DNA of 64,000 nt from Oscillospiraceae bacterium (GTDB lineage Bacteria; Bacillota; Clostridia; Oscillospirales; Acutalibacteraceae): assembly GCA_003538135.1 (NCBI GenBank), contig DPOR01000013.1, forward strand, positions 193,926 through 257,925, in the 5' to 3' direction. The translations under genes were made by a program, and so were the position numbers. Of the stretch, positions 32,279 to 40,047 are shown in pieces (the stretch's first letter is position 1; each line of letters starts with the position of its first letter). The notes under the pieces were generated by a model that saw only the letters and a list, made by a program, of their open reading frames with translations, was not told the DNA's origin and made no database searches.

Positions 32279-32355
32279 TGGGGTGGATAATCGGATTCGA
32301 ACCGATGACCTCCAGGGCCACAACCTGGCACTCTAACCAACTGAGCTATACCCAC
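32279..32355 (-). tRNA. tRNA-His (anticodon GTG)
   Basis: Minus-strand cloverleaf with acceptor GTGGGTA/TATCCAC, anticodon loop TTGTGGC giving GTG, T arm ATCGGTTCGAATCCGAT and encoded CCA. A genomic G precedes position 1, matching the obligatory G-1 of tRNA-His. Confidence 0.96.
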
Positions 32356-32399
32356 CATTTATTCTGCTGCGGGCACATCGAAAGACATACCCGCAGGCT

Positions 32400-32476
<77 letters not shown>

Positions 32477-32480
32477 GTAT

Positions 32481-32554
<74 letters not shown>

Positions 32555-32584
32555 AGTTATCGCCGCTCTGTGACGACGGCAATT

Positions 32585-32613
32585 ATTTTAACAAATAACT
32601 TTAGATATGTCAA
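32585..32613 (-). promoter_or_regulatory. SigA promoter of the tRNA operon
   Basis: On the minus strand TTGACA and TAAAAT are separated by exactly 17 bp, 31 bases upstream of tRNA-Gly. Confidence 0.9.
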
Positions 32614-32669
32614 GTATTATAGCGAGATTTATTTAAAAAATCACTCGTATTTTATTAGTGGATTTATCT

Positions 32670-32698
32670 TTGCAAGTGTGATAAAATATTCCTATACT
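32670..32698 (+). promoter_or_regulatory. SigA promoter for the MATE gene
   Basis: TTGCAA and TATACT separated by 17 bp, 24 bases before the start codon. Confidence 0.75.
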
Positions 32699-32721
32699 GT
32701 TTTTGAGGATTGACGGCTTAA

Positions 32722-34062
32722 ATGGATGACAGGCTATTCACAAACAAAGATTTGCGGGCGATGATAATTCCGCTTTTTGTCGAGCAGTTTTTGCTGCTGC
32801 TCGTCGGTATAGCGGATACGTTTGTCGTCAGCTTTGTCGGCGACTCCGCGGTTTCGGGCGTGTCGCTCGTCAATTCCTTTAACACCGTTATAATTTTCCT
32901 CTTTTCCGCCCTTGCGTCCGGCGGCGCAGTTATAATCAGCCAGTATATCGGCAGCAGGGATAATGTGCAGGCGGGCAAGGCGGCAAGTCAGTTATTGATG
33001 TTTTCGACCGTCAGCTCCGTCTGTGTGTCTGCGCTCATACTGATTTTTACCTGCCCTCTCCTCAATCTGCTTTTCGGCAGGGTGGAGGACGATGTTATGG
33101 CGGCGTGCGTCGAGTATATGTGCGTAACCGCGTGCTCTTTCCCGGCGCTCGCGGTCTATAATGCGGGCGCGGCCATGTGCCGCAGCGTCGGCAGAGCGGA
33201 TGTGTCAATGTACATATCCGCCTTTGCAAATGCCGTCAATATAATCGGAAATATAATAGGCGTGTTTGCGCTCAAGGCGGGCGTCGCGGGTGTCGCTTAT
33301 CCGTCGCTGGCAGCGCGGATTATTTCCGCCGTCGCCATTACCCTCTATTGCTTCATGCACAAGAAAACGCCTGTCAGATATACTTTCTCTGGCATATTCG
33401 CATGGCACGGCTCACTGCTCAAAAAGGTGCTCGGTATAGCCGTTCCCAACGGCGTTGAAAACGGCGTGCATCAGCTCGTTAAGGTCGCTTTGAGCAGCAT
33501 GGTCGCGCAGTTCGGAACATATCAGATAGCCGCAACGGGCGTGTCGCAGAGTATATGGTCGCTCGCGGCGCTTATGGGCATGGCTATGGCACCCGTCTAT
33601 ACTACCGTTATAGGCCGGTGTATGGGGGCGGGAGATACAGATGCCGCCAATCACTATTTCAAAAAGCTCAACAAGCTGACCTTTATCCTGTCTTTGGCGT
33701 GGAACGCGGCAGTGTTTGCGATGACGCCGCTGTTTTTGAAGTTCTTTGCGATATCCGACGAGGCGAAGCATCTCGCGCTCATTATGGTGCTCATAAATAA
33801 CGCCATAAACGCATTCGCATACACCTTTGCAGGACCTCTCGGCAACGGACTCAGGGCGGCGGGCGATGTCAAATTCACCATGACAGTCTCCGTTGTGCTG
33901 ACTATTGCCGCGCGGCTGTTTTTCTCCGCACTGTTCGGACTGTGGCTCAACATGGGCGCTGTCGGCGTGGCGATAGGCACGAGTATGGATTTGCTCTTCC
34001 GCGGGGCGATATTCTTCGTGCGCTATAAAAAACAGAAATGGACAGAGTTTAAGCTTATATAA
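32722..34062 (+). CDS. MATE-family efflux transporter
   Basis: A 446-residue, roughly twelve-helix membrane protein of the NorM/DinF-like MATE family. The two halves show the pseudo-repeat: LLVGIADTFVVSFVGDSAVSG near the N-terminus and SIWSLAALMGMAMAPVYTTVIG in the second half. These exporters use Na+ or H+ gradients to expel cationic drugs or metabolites; the substrate cannot be read here. It has its own promoter and terminator and is monocistronic. Confidence 0.92.
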   Translation: MDDRLFTNKDLRAMIIPLFVEQFLLLLVGIADTFVVSFVGDSAVSGVSLVNSFNTVIIFLFSALASGGAVIISQYIGSRDNVQAGKAASQLLMFSTVSSVCVSALILIFTCPLLNLLFGRVEDDVMAACVEYMCVTACSFPALAVYNAGAAMCRSVGRADVSMYISAFANAVNIIGNIIGVFALKAGVAGVAYPSLAARIISAVAITLYCFMHKKTPVRYTFSGIFAWHGSLLKKVLGIAVPNGVENGVHQLVKVALSSMVAQFGTYQIAATGVSQSIWSLAALMGMAMAPVYTTVIGRCMGAGDTDAANHYFKKLNKLTFILSLAWNAAVFAMTPLFLKFFAISDEAKHLALIMVLINNAINAFAYTFAGPLGNGLRAAGDVKFTMTVSVVLTIAARLFFSALFGLWLNMGAVGVAIGTSMDLLFRGAIFFVRYKKQKWTEFKLI

Positions 34063-34063
34063 A

Positions 34064-34105
34064 AAAGAAGGCATCCGCGTGAATACACACGCAGATGCCT
34101 TTTTT
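34064..34105. terminator. Bidirectional terminator
   Basis: Stem GGCATC-C-GCGTG/CACGC-A-GATGCC with one internal mismatch, flanked by A and T runs, between the convergent MATE and aconitase X genes. Confidence 0.9.
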
Positions 34106-34118
34106 AACTTTCGGTTTA

Positions 34119-34562
34119 TCAGTCTTCGACAGTGACTGTTCCGTCCTCGTCAACGGTGATAGTCATGCCGTCCTTGACATAGTTTAAAAATTCCTCGCCG
34201 AGGCAGTCGACCGTGGGCATTGGGCTGTCCGTCCAAACTGCGGAGAGAATAGCTCCGGCAGCCGCGAGCGAGTCTATATGCTCCGAGAAGAGCAGGCAGG
34301 CGGGAGTTCTGCCCATGACCTTTGCGCAGTAGAGAACCATTCCGCCGGTCGTCGAGCCGATAGTCTGGGGCAGGCAGAGAGCCGTGCCGACCATAGGTTT
34401 GCCGAAGAGATCGGGATTGTTCTGATCGCCGCACTTAGCGGTCTTGTCGCCGAACTGGAGGCTCTTCTGGAAGGAAGCAAGGGTGTTAAAGCCGTTGTGT
34501 GAAACGAGAGCTTTTGCCGTGCATTTGCCTGCGGCAACGGGGCGTCCTTTGAACTGTTTCAT
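34119..34562 (-). CDS. Aconitase X swivel (small) subunit
   Basis: A 147-residue protein of the DUF126/AcnX small-subunit family: KGRPVAAGKCTAKALVSHNGFN and the conserved IGSTTGGMVLY, a swivel-domain loop. With the large subunit it forms a hydro-lyase. Bacterial aconitase X enzymes characterised so far dehydrate cis-3-hydroxy-L-proline, and archaeal ones dehydrate phosphomevalonate. The ATG at 34562 lies one base after the large-subunit stop codon, so the pair is translationally coupled. Confidence 0.9.
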   Translation of the reverse strand: MKQFKGRPVAAGKCTAKALVSHNGFNTLASFQKSLQFGDKTAKCGDQNNPDLFGKPMVGTALCLPQTIGSTTGGMVLYCAKVMGRTPACLLFSEHIDSLAAAGAILSAVWTDSPMPTVDCLGEEFLNYVKDGMTITVDEDGTVTVED

Positions 34563-34563
34563 G

Positions 34564-35850
34564 TTACTTTGCCTCCTTTGTGATAATATCGAGAATCTCG
34601 GCGCTTGTGTAATAGCGCGAGGTCGTATATGTCCTGAGCTTGTTGGAGTTTGTGATGACGGGCATCTTGCCTGCAAGCGGGTTGTTCATATACATCAGCG
34701 GGCATATGTAGCTGAGAACTACGCCGGTAGCCTTGAGCTTCGCGGCGTTGGGTGTTGCGTTGAACTTCTCGACAACAGCCGGAGCGGCGGTGAATACGGT
34801 CGGTATCGAGATCTTGCTTCTGCCGTTCTTCTTGAGCGCCTCGGAGACGTTCTCCGTCCACTCGACGAGCTGATCGTAGGAGAGATGAGGGCAGCCGACA
34901 AAGCAGAGCTTCGGAGTTGCGTTCTTATCCTTCCACATGACGGGATAGTTGTTCTTAACTCTGTCAAGCTCGGCGTCGTCAATGACATAGACCTTTGCGC
35001 CCTCGGCGATAAGGCTCTCGCCCTGCTCGACCGCTTCGGGAGTGAGACCGTCGATGTGATAGAGACCGACAGCACCGTTGGAGGCGGTAGCCGCACCGAA
35101 ATCCTTGAGGTACGCCTTTGCATCGCCGTCAAGCTCCGTGCCTATCCACTTGTCAAGACCCTTGACATAGGGGACATCCTCCATGACCTTCATGCCGATA
35201 GCCGAGCCGAGAATCTGAGCCTCGGGCTTCTTCGTTGTCTTAACTTCGACTATCCATGTGGCCTTTCTGCCCTCGTCGGTGACAAGTCCGAAATAGGGGA
35301 CGCGGCCGATGATGGAGCCGAAAAGCTCGATTATGCCGGAGTTTCTGTTGCAGCGCGCGCCGAGAACGGAGTTTGCGTAGACAACGGCGGAGGATTCTGC
35401 CCATGAGAGCACATCGCCCTTGTTGGGAATGTTGCCGACCTCATCCATGTAGCAGGTGCAGGTGTAGGACTTGCTGTCGACAAGACCGAGCTTTGCAAGC
35501 TGCGCGTCGTAGCTGTCCTGCATATTGTACATGAACTTTTTGAAAACGATGTTCTTCAGGAAGCTTGAGGGCACATTGGGGTCGAGGGGCTTTGGATCAA
35601 CGGAGAACTTCTGGCTCGAAACGGCGCCGCCCGCGATAAGCTGATCCATAAGATCATAGACGGGCTGCATAACTCCGAGACCGAAGCTTGTGACAAGGTG
35701 TCCCATCTTGCTTGTGACAGGCACCATTTTTGTGGCGCCGAAAGCGTCACCGTACATGACAAGGGTCTTCATGACCTTCGCCATGGTTTCGCCTTTCCCG
35801 CCGTTGAGGATGTCCTCCTCTTCGGGAGTAAGGTGCATTTTGTAATTCAT
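34564..35850 (-). CDS. Aconitase X catalytic (large) subunit
   Basis: A 428-residue DUF521/AcnX catalytic subunit. It starts MHLTPEEEDILNGGKGE, and carries the cluster or metal-binding cysteines in YTCTCYMDE, GARCNRNSG and CFVGCPHLS. The ATG at 35850 has AAAGGTGG upstream. No proline-racemase, OCD-like or mevalonate gene adjoins it, so the substrate (hydroxyproline or another beta-hydroxy acid) stays open. Codon use looks like that of a well-expressed gene. Confidence 0.9.
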   Translation of the reverse strand: MNYKMHLTPEEEDILNGGKGETMAKVMKTLVMYGDAFGATKMVPVTSKMGHLVTSFGLGVMQPVYDLMDQLIAGGAVSSQKFSVDPKPLDPNVPSSFLKNIVFKKFMYNMQDSYDAQLAKLGLVDSKSYTCTCYMDEVGNIPNKGDVLSWAESSAVVYANSVLGARCNRNSGIIELFGSIIGRVPYFGLVTDEGRKATWIVEVKTTKKPEAQILGSAIGMKVMEDVPYVKGLDKWIGTELDGDAKAYLKDFGAATASNGAVGLYHIDGLTPEAVEQGESLIAEGAKVYVIDDAELDRVKNNYPVMWKDKNATPKLCFVGCPHLSYDQLVEWTENVSEALKKNGRSKISIPTVFTAAPAVVEKFNATPNAAKLKATGVVLSYICPLMYMNNPLAGKMPVITNSNKLRTYTTSRYYTSAEILDIITKEAK

Positions 35851-36019
35851 GTATATCCACCTTTCAATAAAAATTTCACAGTAAGCAATCTGACAAATAA
35901 ATAGTATCACAAATCGCAAATAAAATGATTTGCAATTTAGAAAAATAAACAATTAATAAATAAAAAAATATCGAAAATTTGTGCCCGATATGTCCGTGCA
36001 CGCGTCAAACGGATATTTC

Positions 36020-36048
36020 TTGCAAAATCTTATGCTTTGTGATATTAT
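36020..36048 (+). promoter_or_regulatory. SigA promoter for the GrpB-pyrophosphatase gene
   Basis: TTGCAA and TATTAT separated by 17 bp; the -10 is extended by TGA. A strong AAGGAGGGG ribosome binding site follows before the ATG at 36082. Confidence 0.75.
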
Positions 36049-36081
36049 TTTAGCCCGCAGCAACCGAAGGAGGGGAAATAT

Positions 36082-36957
36082 ATGATAGGACTAAAACGCG
36101 GAGACGTAAGCCTTTATGACCATGAAAATGAGTGGGATACGGAGGGCGAGCGCACGGTAAACGAGCTTTTCGAAATTCTCGGCGGCGACGCCCGCGACAT
36201 TCAGCATATCGGCAGCACATCTGTAAAGAGCATAAAGGCGAAGCCGATAATCGATATCGCAGTTGCCGCAGACAGCTTCGAACGTATTTTATCGCACGAA
36301 AACGAGCTGCTGCAATCAGGCTATCATTATCGCCCCGATAAGACTACGGACGGCGAGCAGCTGCTTTTCGCCCGCGGCAGTTACTATGAGGGCGGCGATA
36401 TGCAGACGCACTTTATTCACGTTGTGAAATACAACAGTATGCAGTGGCAAAACTACATAAATTTCCGCGACTTTCTGAATGCTTTCCCGGAGATAGCAAA
36501 GCAGTATGAGAGCGTGAAAACGGGTCTTGTCGAAAAGCTCGGGAGCGTCGGGAGCAGGAACGGTTATGTCGAGGGAAAGGCGGAGTTCATAAGCCGCATT
36601 CTCCGCAAGGCAACGGCGTGGTCTTTTCTCGGAAAGACCGTTACAATGGAGACCGACCGCCCGATTGGGTATGTGCACAGAAAATCCGGCTATGAGCTTG
36701 TCTATCCGCTCAATTACGGTTACATTCCGGGTGTTCTCGGCGGCGACGGCGAGGAACTCGATGTTTATCTCATCGGCGTCAACAAGCCTGTGGGGCGCTT
36801 TACGGGCAGAATAATCGGCATTGCCCACCGCGAAAATGATATTGAAGATAAGCTGATAATGGCTCCGCCGGACAAGAAATTCACCCGCGACGAGGTCGAA
36901 CGGGCGGTGCATTTTCAGGAGCAGTATTATAACACGCAAATAGAACTGATTGAGTAA
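36082..36957 (+). CDS. GrpB-like nucleotidyltransferase fused to inorganic-pyrophosphatase-like domain
   Basis: A 291-residue fusion. Residues 1-175 match the GrpB/UPF0157 nucleotidyltransferase-like family (IQHIGSTSVKSIKAKPIIDI). Residues 183-291 match a compact pyrophosphatase-like family: YPLNYGYIPGVLGGDGEELDVYLIGV, where the metal signature D-G-D-x-L-D has Glu for the third residue, followed by EDKLIMAPP. Joining a nucleotidyl-transfer fold to a pyrophosphate-cleaving fold would pull such a reaction forward; that logic is inference. The gene is monocistronic. Confidence 0.85.
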   Translation: MIGLKRGDVSLYDHENEWDTEGERTVNELFEILGGDARDIQHIGSTSVKSIKAKPIIDIAVAADSFERILSHENELLQSGYHYRPDKTTDGEQLLFARGSYYEGGDMQTHFIHVVKYNSMQWQNYINFRDFLNAFPEIAKQYESVKTGLVEKLGSVGSRNGYVEGKAEFISRILRKATAWSFLGKTVTMETDRPIGYVHRKSGYELVYPLNYGYIPGVLGGDGEELDVYLIGVNKPVGRFTGRIIGIAHRENDIEDKLIMAPPDKKFTRDEVERAVHFQEQYYNTQIELIE

Positions 36958-36958
36958 T

Positions 36959-36992
36959 AAAAAACCGCAATGACCAAAAAATCATTGCGGTT
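36959..36992 (-). terminator. Terminator of the nanE-nanK transcript
   Basis: Eleven-pair stem AACCGCAATGA/TCATTGCGGTT; on the minus strand a T run follows. It can also serve the convergent GrpB fusion gene. Confidence 0.88.
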
Positions 36993-36996
36993 CGCT

Positions 36997-37884
36997 TTAT
37001 AATATTTCGCTGTTTTCGAGCAGGTATGCCGCACCTATAGCGCCTGCGTCGTTGCCGAGCACGGCGGGGCGGATAAGCTTCGCGTCGGATTCGGGCAGAG
37101 CGTTCAGAAAATCCTCGAGCCAGTATTGCTTGAGCTCGATGAGTCCGCCGCCTATAACAATGCAGTCGGGATCAAAGATAGATTTTACCGTGTCCGCGAC
37201 CGTGCAGAAGTCTGAAATAAAAAGCTTTACGGCCTCGCGGCAATTTTTGTCACCGTCCGCAGCCTTTTTGAAAACCTCGTTGCAGTTGAAGCATTGGCAG
37301 TCAAGCTCGCTCGCCGTTCGCATAAGTCCGGTTGCCGAGACATACTGCTCGGCGCAGCCGATTTTACCGCAGGTGCATTCGCGCCCGCTGATGTGCAGCG
37401 GGATATGTCCTATCCGCGCCGCGTGGAAGTTTGAGCCCGTGAGCAGCTTTCCGTTTATCGACGCCGCGCCGCCGAGCCCCGTGCCGAGGGTCAGCATAAC
37501 GGCGTTTTTGCAGTCCTTTGCCGCGCCGAAATATGACTCGCCGATAAATGCCGCCACCGCGTCGTTTACAACGAAAGAACGGCGGTTAAAAGCGCTTTCA
37601 ACATCTTTTTTTATCTCAAATCCCGTGAATCCGGGCAGATTGTCGGTCGCGTAGAGCACTTTGCCCTCATAGGGGTCTATATCTCCCGCGGAGCCGATGC
37701 CTATGCCCGCATCGGTGCCGATAAGCGGGAGCAGGGATTTTATAACTTCGAATATACAATCCTTTATGCTGTCGCGCCCGCGTGAGGTGTCCGTCGAGCG
37801 CTTGGCTCTCGCCGTAACCGCGCCGTTTTCTATGACGGCGCCCTTAATAGATGTTCCGCCGATGTCGATGCCTATGTGTTTCAT
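36997..37884 (-). CDS. nanK: ROK-family kinase, probable N-acetylmannosamine kinase
   Basis: A 295-residue ROK kinase: phosphate loop GIDIGGTSIKG, catalytic Asp in VNDAVAAF, second phosphate loop TLGTGLGG and the zinc-site signature CTCGKIGCAEQYVS. ROK kinases phosphorylate glucose, GlcNAc or ManNAc. Coupling to nanE, whose stop codon lies one base before this ATG, favours ManNAc 6-kinase (NanK). A GTG nine bases earlier is an alternative start but lies within nanE. Confidence 0.87.
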   Translation of the reverse strand: MKHIGIDIGGTSIKGAVIENGAVTARAKRSTDTSRGRDSIKDCIFEVIKSLLPLIGTDAGIGIGSAGDIDPYEGKVLYATDNLPGFTGFEIKKDVESAFNRRSFVVNDAVAAFIGESYFGAAKDCKNAVMLTLGTGLGGAASINGKLLTGSNFHAARIGHIPLHISGRECTCGKIGCAEQYVSATGLMRTASELDCQCFNCNEVFKKAADGDKNCREAVKLFISDFCTVADTVKSIFDPDCIVIGGGLIELKQYWLEDFLNALPESDAKLIRPAVLGNDAGAIGAAYLLENSEIL

Positions 37885-37885
37885 A

Positions 37886-38560
37886 TTATTCACCGAAAGC
37901 CCTCATAAAGTGTTTGGTAATGTCCATGGGTCGGGTTATCGCACTGCCGATAACAACGGTGTAAACGCCCGTGTCAAGCACGGCCTTGAGCTGACCGACT
38001 TCCCATATTCCGCCCTCGGCGATAATGTGTGCGCGCAGGGTGGAGGTCATCTTTCTGAGCAATTCGCAGTCGGGGATAGCAATACCCTTGGTGTATTCCG
38101 TGTAGCCGCGCAGGGTAGTGCCGATATAGTCGAAGCCCAGCTCATCGGCACGCTTTGCCTCCTCGTAGTTCGAGCAGTCCGCCATTATCTCGACCTGCGG
38201 CGCATTCTCTCTTATGTATTTTATGAGATCCTCGAGCTTTTCGCCGTTCGGTCGCGTGCGGTTTGTCGCGTCGAGCGCAATAACGCTGCACTTTGTGGTC
38301 AGCAGGGCTTTGACCTCTTTAAGCGTCGGTGTTATATAAATCTCGGAGTCCGGGTATACCGCCTTTATTATGCCTATTACGGGCACGTCGACCTGTGCGG
38401 TTATCTCGTTTATGTCGTCGACATAGTTGGCTCTTATGCCCGACGCGCCGCCGAGTACGGCAGCCCGGGCGAAATGTCCCATCATGTGCAGCCCGTAGAG
38501 CGGTTCGCCCTTGACCGCCTGACATGATACAATAAGACCGTGTTCTTTTAAGTTTGCCAT
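37886..38560 (-). CDS. nanE: N-acetylmannosamine-6-phosphate 2-epimerase
   Basis: A 224-residue TIM-barrel epimerase with the NanE signatures: LIVSCQAVKGEPL, GIIKAVYPDS (catalytic Lys), IMADCSNYEEA and IAEGGIW. It converts ManNAc-6-P to GlcNAc-6-P in sialic acid or ManNAc catabolism. The ATG at 38560 has GGAG about ten bases upstream. No sialic acid lyase or transporter is nearby; glucosamine-6-P deaminase lies separately at 47628. Confidence 0.94.
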   Translation of the reverse strand: MANLKEHGLIVSCQAVKGEPLYGLHMMGHFARAAVLGGASGIRANYVDDINEITAQVDVPVIGIIKAVYPDSEIYITPTLKEVKALLTTKCSVIALDATNRTRPNGEKLEDLIKYIRENAPQVEIMADCSNYEEAKRADELGFDYIGTTLRGYTEYTKGIAIPDCELLRKMTSTLRAHIIAEGGIWEVGQLKAVLDTGVYTVVIGSAITRPMDITKHFMRAFGE

Positions 38561-38628
38561 AGTTATCACTCTCCGCTGATATTTTCGCCTTTTGCGAAGA
38601 AAAAGTCAAGGGGACAGATGACTTATCC

Positions 38629-38660
38629 GCAAAAAACGAACCCTCCCTCGGGAGGGTTCG
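38629..38660 (-). terminator. Terminator of the DUF2804 gene
   Basis: Stem CGAACCCTCC/GGAGGGTTCG with a tight loop and, on the minus strand, six T residues. Confidence 0.92.
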
Positions 38661-38670
38661 CGTCGGTTAA

Positions 38671-39789
38671 TTACCACTTGTTTTCGACATATTCGCAGAA
38701 TGCGTACATATCCTTGACCTCGAGCTTTGTGCCGTCGTCAAGTACGGCTGTGCCGTTCCACATACCGTGAACCTGATGCGAGTGCATACGAAGGAGATTG
38801 AGTGCGTTCGTATCGGCATGGTGGTCGTAGAACGGAGTCATCACGAAATCGAATCTGCCGTCCTCGGAGACGAGATGCCACGGCTCCATATATTTGTCGG
38901 GCTTCGGGAAGGTCTCTACATCTACGGCGCCGAACTTGTGAGCCTTGCCGTCATAGAATATGCAGGTCTCGGTTGCGTTGCTCTCGTCGCCTATGCCCCA
39001 GGTTATCTCAAAGCCGAAAATGTGCTTTTTGCCGTTTTCGTCGGTCAGATATGTAGAGCCGTTTCCCCAATACCAGACGAGCTTGTAGGGGGTGTTGACG
39101 CGGCCCCAATCGAGGCAGCAGAACGTGTCGTCCTTAGAGAATTTATAGACCTTGTCGCCCCACTTATAGGTGCCGCTGCAGGGCATGCAATTCTGCTTTG
39201 TGGTCATGAAATAGCTTTTCGGGTGATCCTTGAAGGGGAGGACGGTCGTGATATTCTCGAGCCCGTCCGGGATATCCATCTCAAAATGACACTCGACATT
39301 GCCGGACTTGAAATATATGGTGCGCTTATGCTCCTCGGTCAGAACATCAAAGGTGGCCTTGCCTATGCCCTTTATCTCCAATTTGACGTGGTTCGGAACG
39401 TCGCCCTTGGGCGGGAGAACATATTTGTCCTTTCCGCCGAGGAAGAGTGCCGTGGGGGCGGTGATGGTGCCCGCCGCAAGCTTCTTATTTTTCTTCGGGT
39501 TTCTCAAATCGACCAGCGCCGCCGAAGCGTAGCCGCCGATAGAAATATTGGCAAAGCTTATCTGAATCATATATCTTCCGTCGGATATCTGATAGAAGTC
39601 CCATTCCTTGCGGCGCATGGTGGGCGTCGATTTCGTGCGGTCATAGTCAAAAACCATGTGCCGCGCCCAGCCGGGCGAAAGCAGTGTTCCGTCGTCGGCA
39701 AGAAGCTTTGTCGGATTCGTGTACTCCTTCTGTACGCTCTTGAACTCTCCCTTGAGCCAGCTCGGATAAGTCCTGGGTATCTCGCTCAT
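38671..39789 (-). CDS. DUF2804 family protein
   Basis: A 372-residue protein matching DUF2804: many short beta strands with aromatic motifs such as YFMTTKQNCMPCSGTYKW, CCLDWGR, VWYWGNGS and EPWHLVSEDGRFDF, suggesting a lipocalin-like double barrel. No signal peptide or membrane helix is seen. The family has no established biochemical role; lipid or hydrophobic-ligand binding has been suggested by the fold. It has a strong own promoter (39848-39876), AGGAGG and own terminator, so it may be abundant. Confidence 0.85.
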   Translation of the reverse strand: MSEIPRTYPSWLKGEFKSVQKEYTNPTKLLADDGTLLSPGWARHMVFDYDRTKSTPTMRRKEWDFYQISDGRYMIQISFANISIGGYASAALVDLRNPKKNKKLAAGTITAPTALFLGGKDKYVLPPKGDVPNHVKLEIKGIGKATFDVLTEEHKRTIYFKSGNVECHFEMDIPDGLENITTVLPFKDHPKSYFMTTKQNCMPCSGTYKWGDKVYKFSKDDTFCCLDWGRVNTPYKLVWYWGNGSTYLTDENGKKHIFGFEITWGIGDESNATETCIFYDGKAHKFGAVDVETFPKPDKYMEPWHLVSEDGRFDFVMTPFYDHHADTNALNLLRMHSHQVHGMWNGTAVLDDGTKLEVKDMYAFCEYVENKW

Positions 39790-39847
39790 TTAAAAATCCT
39801 CCTAATTTAGTTGCAGCAGCCCTCAGCCGTGCTTATTTTTTCAGTTT

Positions 39848-39876
39848 ATTATAGCATATATACTAAAAATATACAA
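39848..39876 (-). promoter_or_regulatory. SigA promoter for the DUF2804 gene
   Basis: On the minus strand TTGTAT and TATAAT are separated by 17 bp, with TGC extending the -10. Confidence 0.82.
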
Positions 39877-39972
39877 TGATTTTTTAATTTATTATTGAAA
39901 AAACACAGCGAAAGATCAGTCAAAAATAATAAGAGAGATTTAGTTTATACAGTACCGAAGAATATAAAAGCC

Positions 39973-40013
39973 AAAAGAGCACAGCAAAGGAAAAAACTTT
40001 GTTGTGCTCTTTT
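39973..40013 (-). terminator. Terminator of the AT-rich acyltransferase pair
   Basis: Seventeen-pair stem AAAAGAGCACAGCAAAG with its inverse (one G-T pair) and a seven-base loop, 35 bases after the acyltransferase stop codon. Confidence 0.88.
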
Positions 40014-40047
40014 GATTTGCTGTTTCTCGGCTTATCTAAGCTTAAGA

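Noticed and set aside
34119..35850. Initial thought of glycine reductase-like subunits.
   Set aside because: The sequence matches the two-subunit aconitase X family, and no in-frame TGA selenocysteine is needed.
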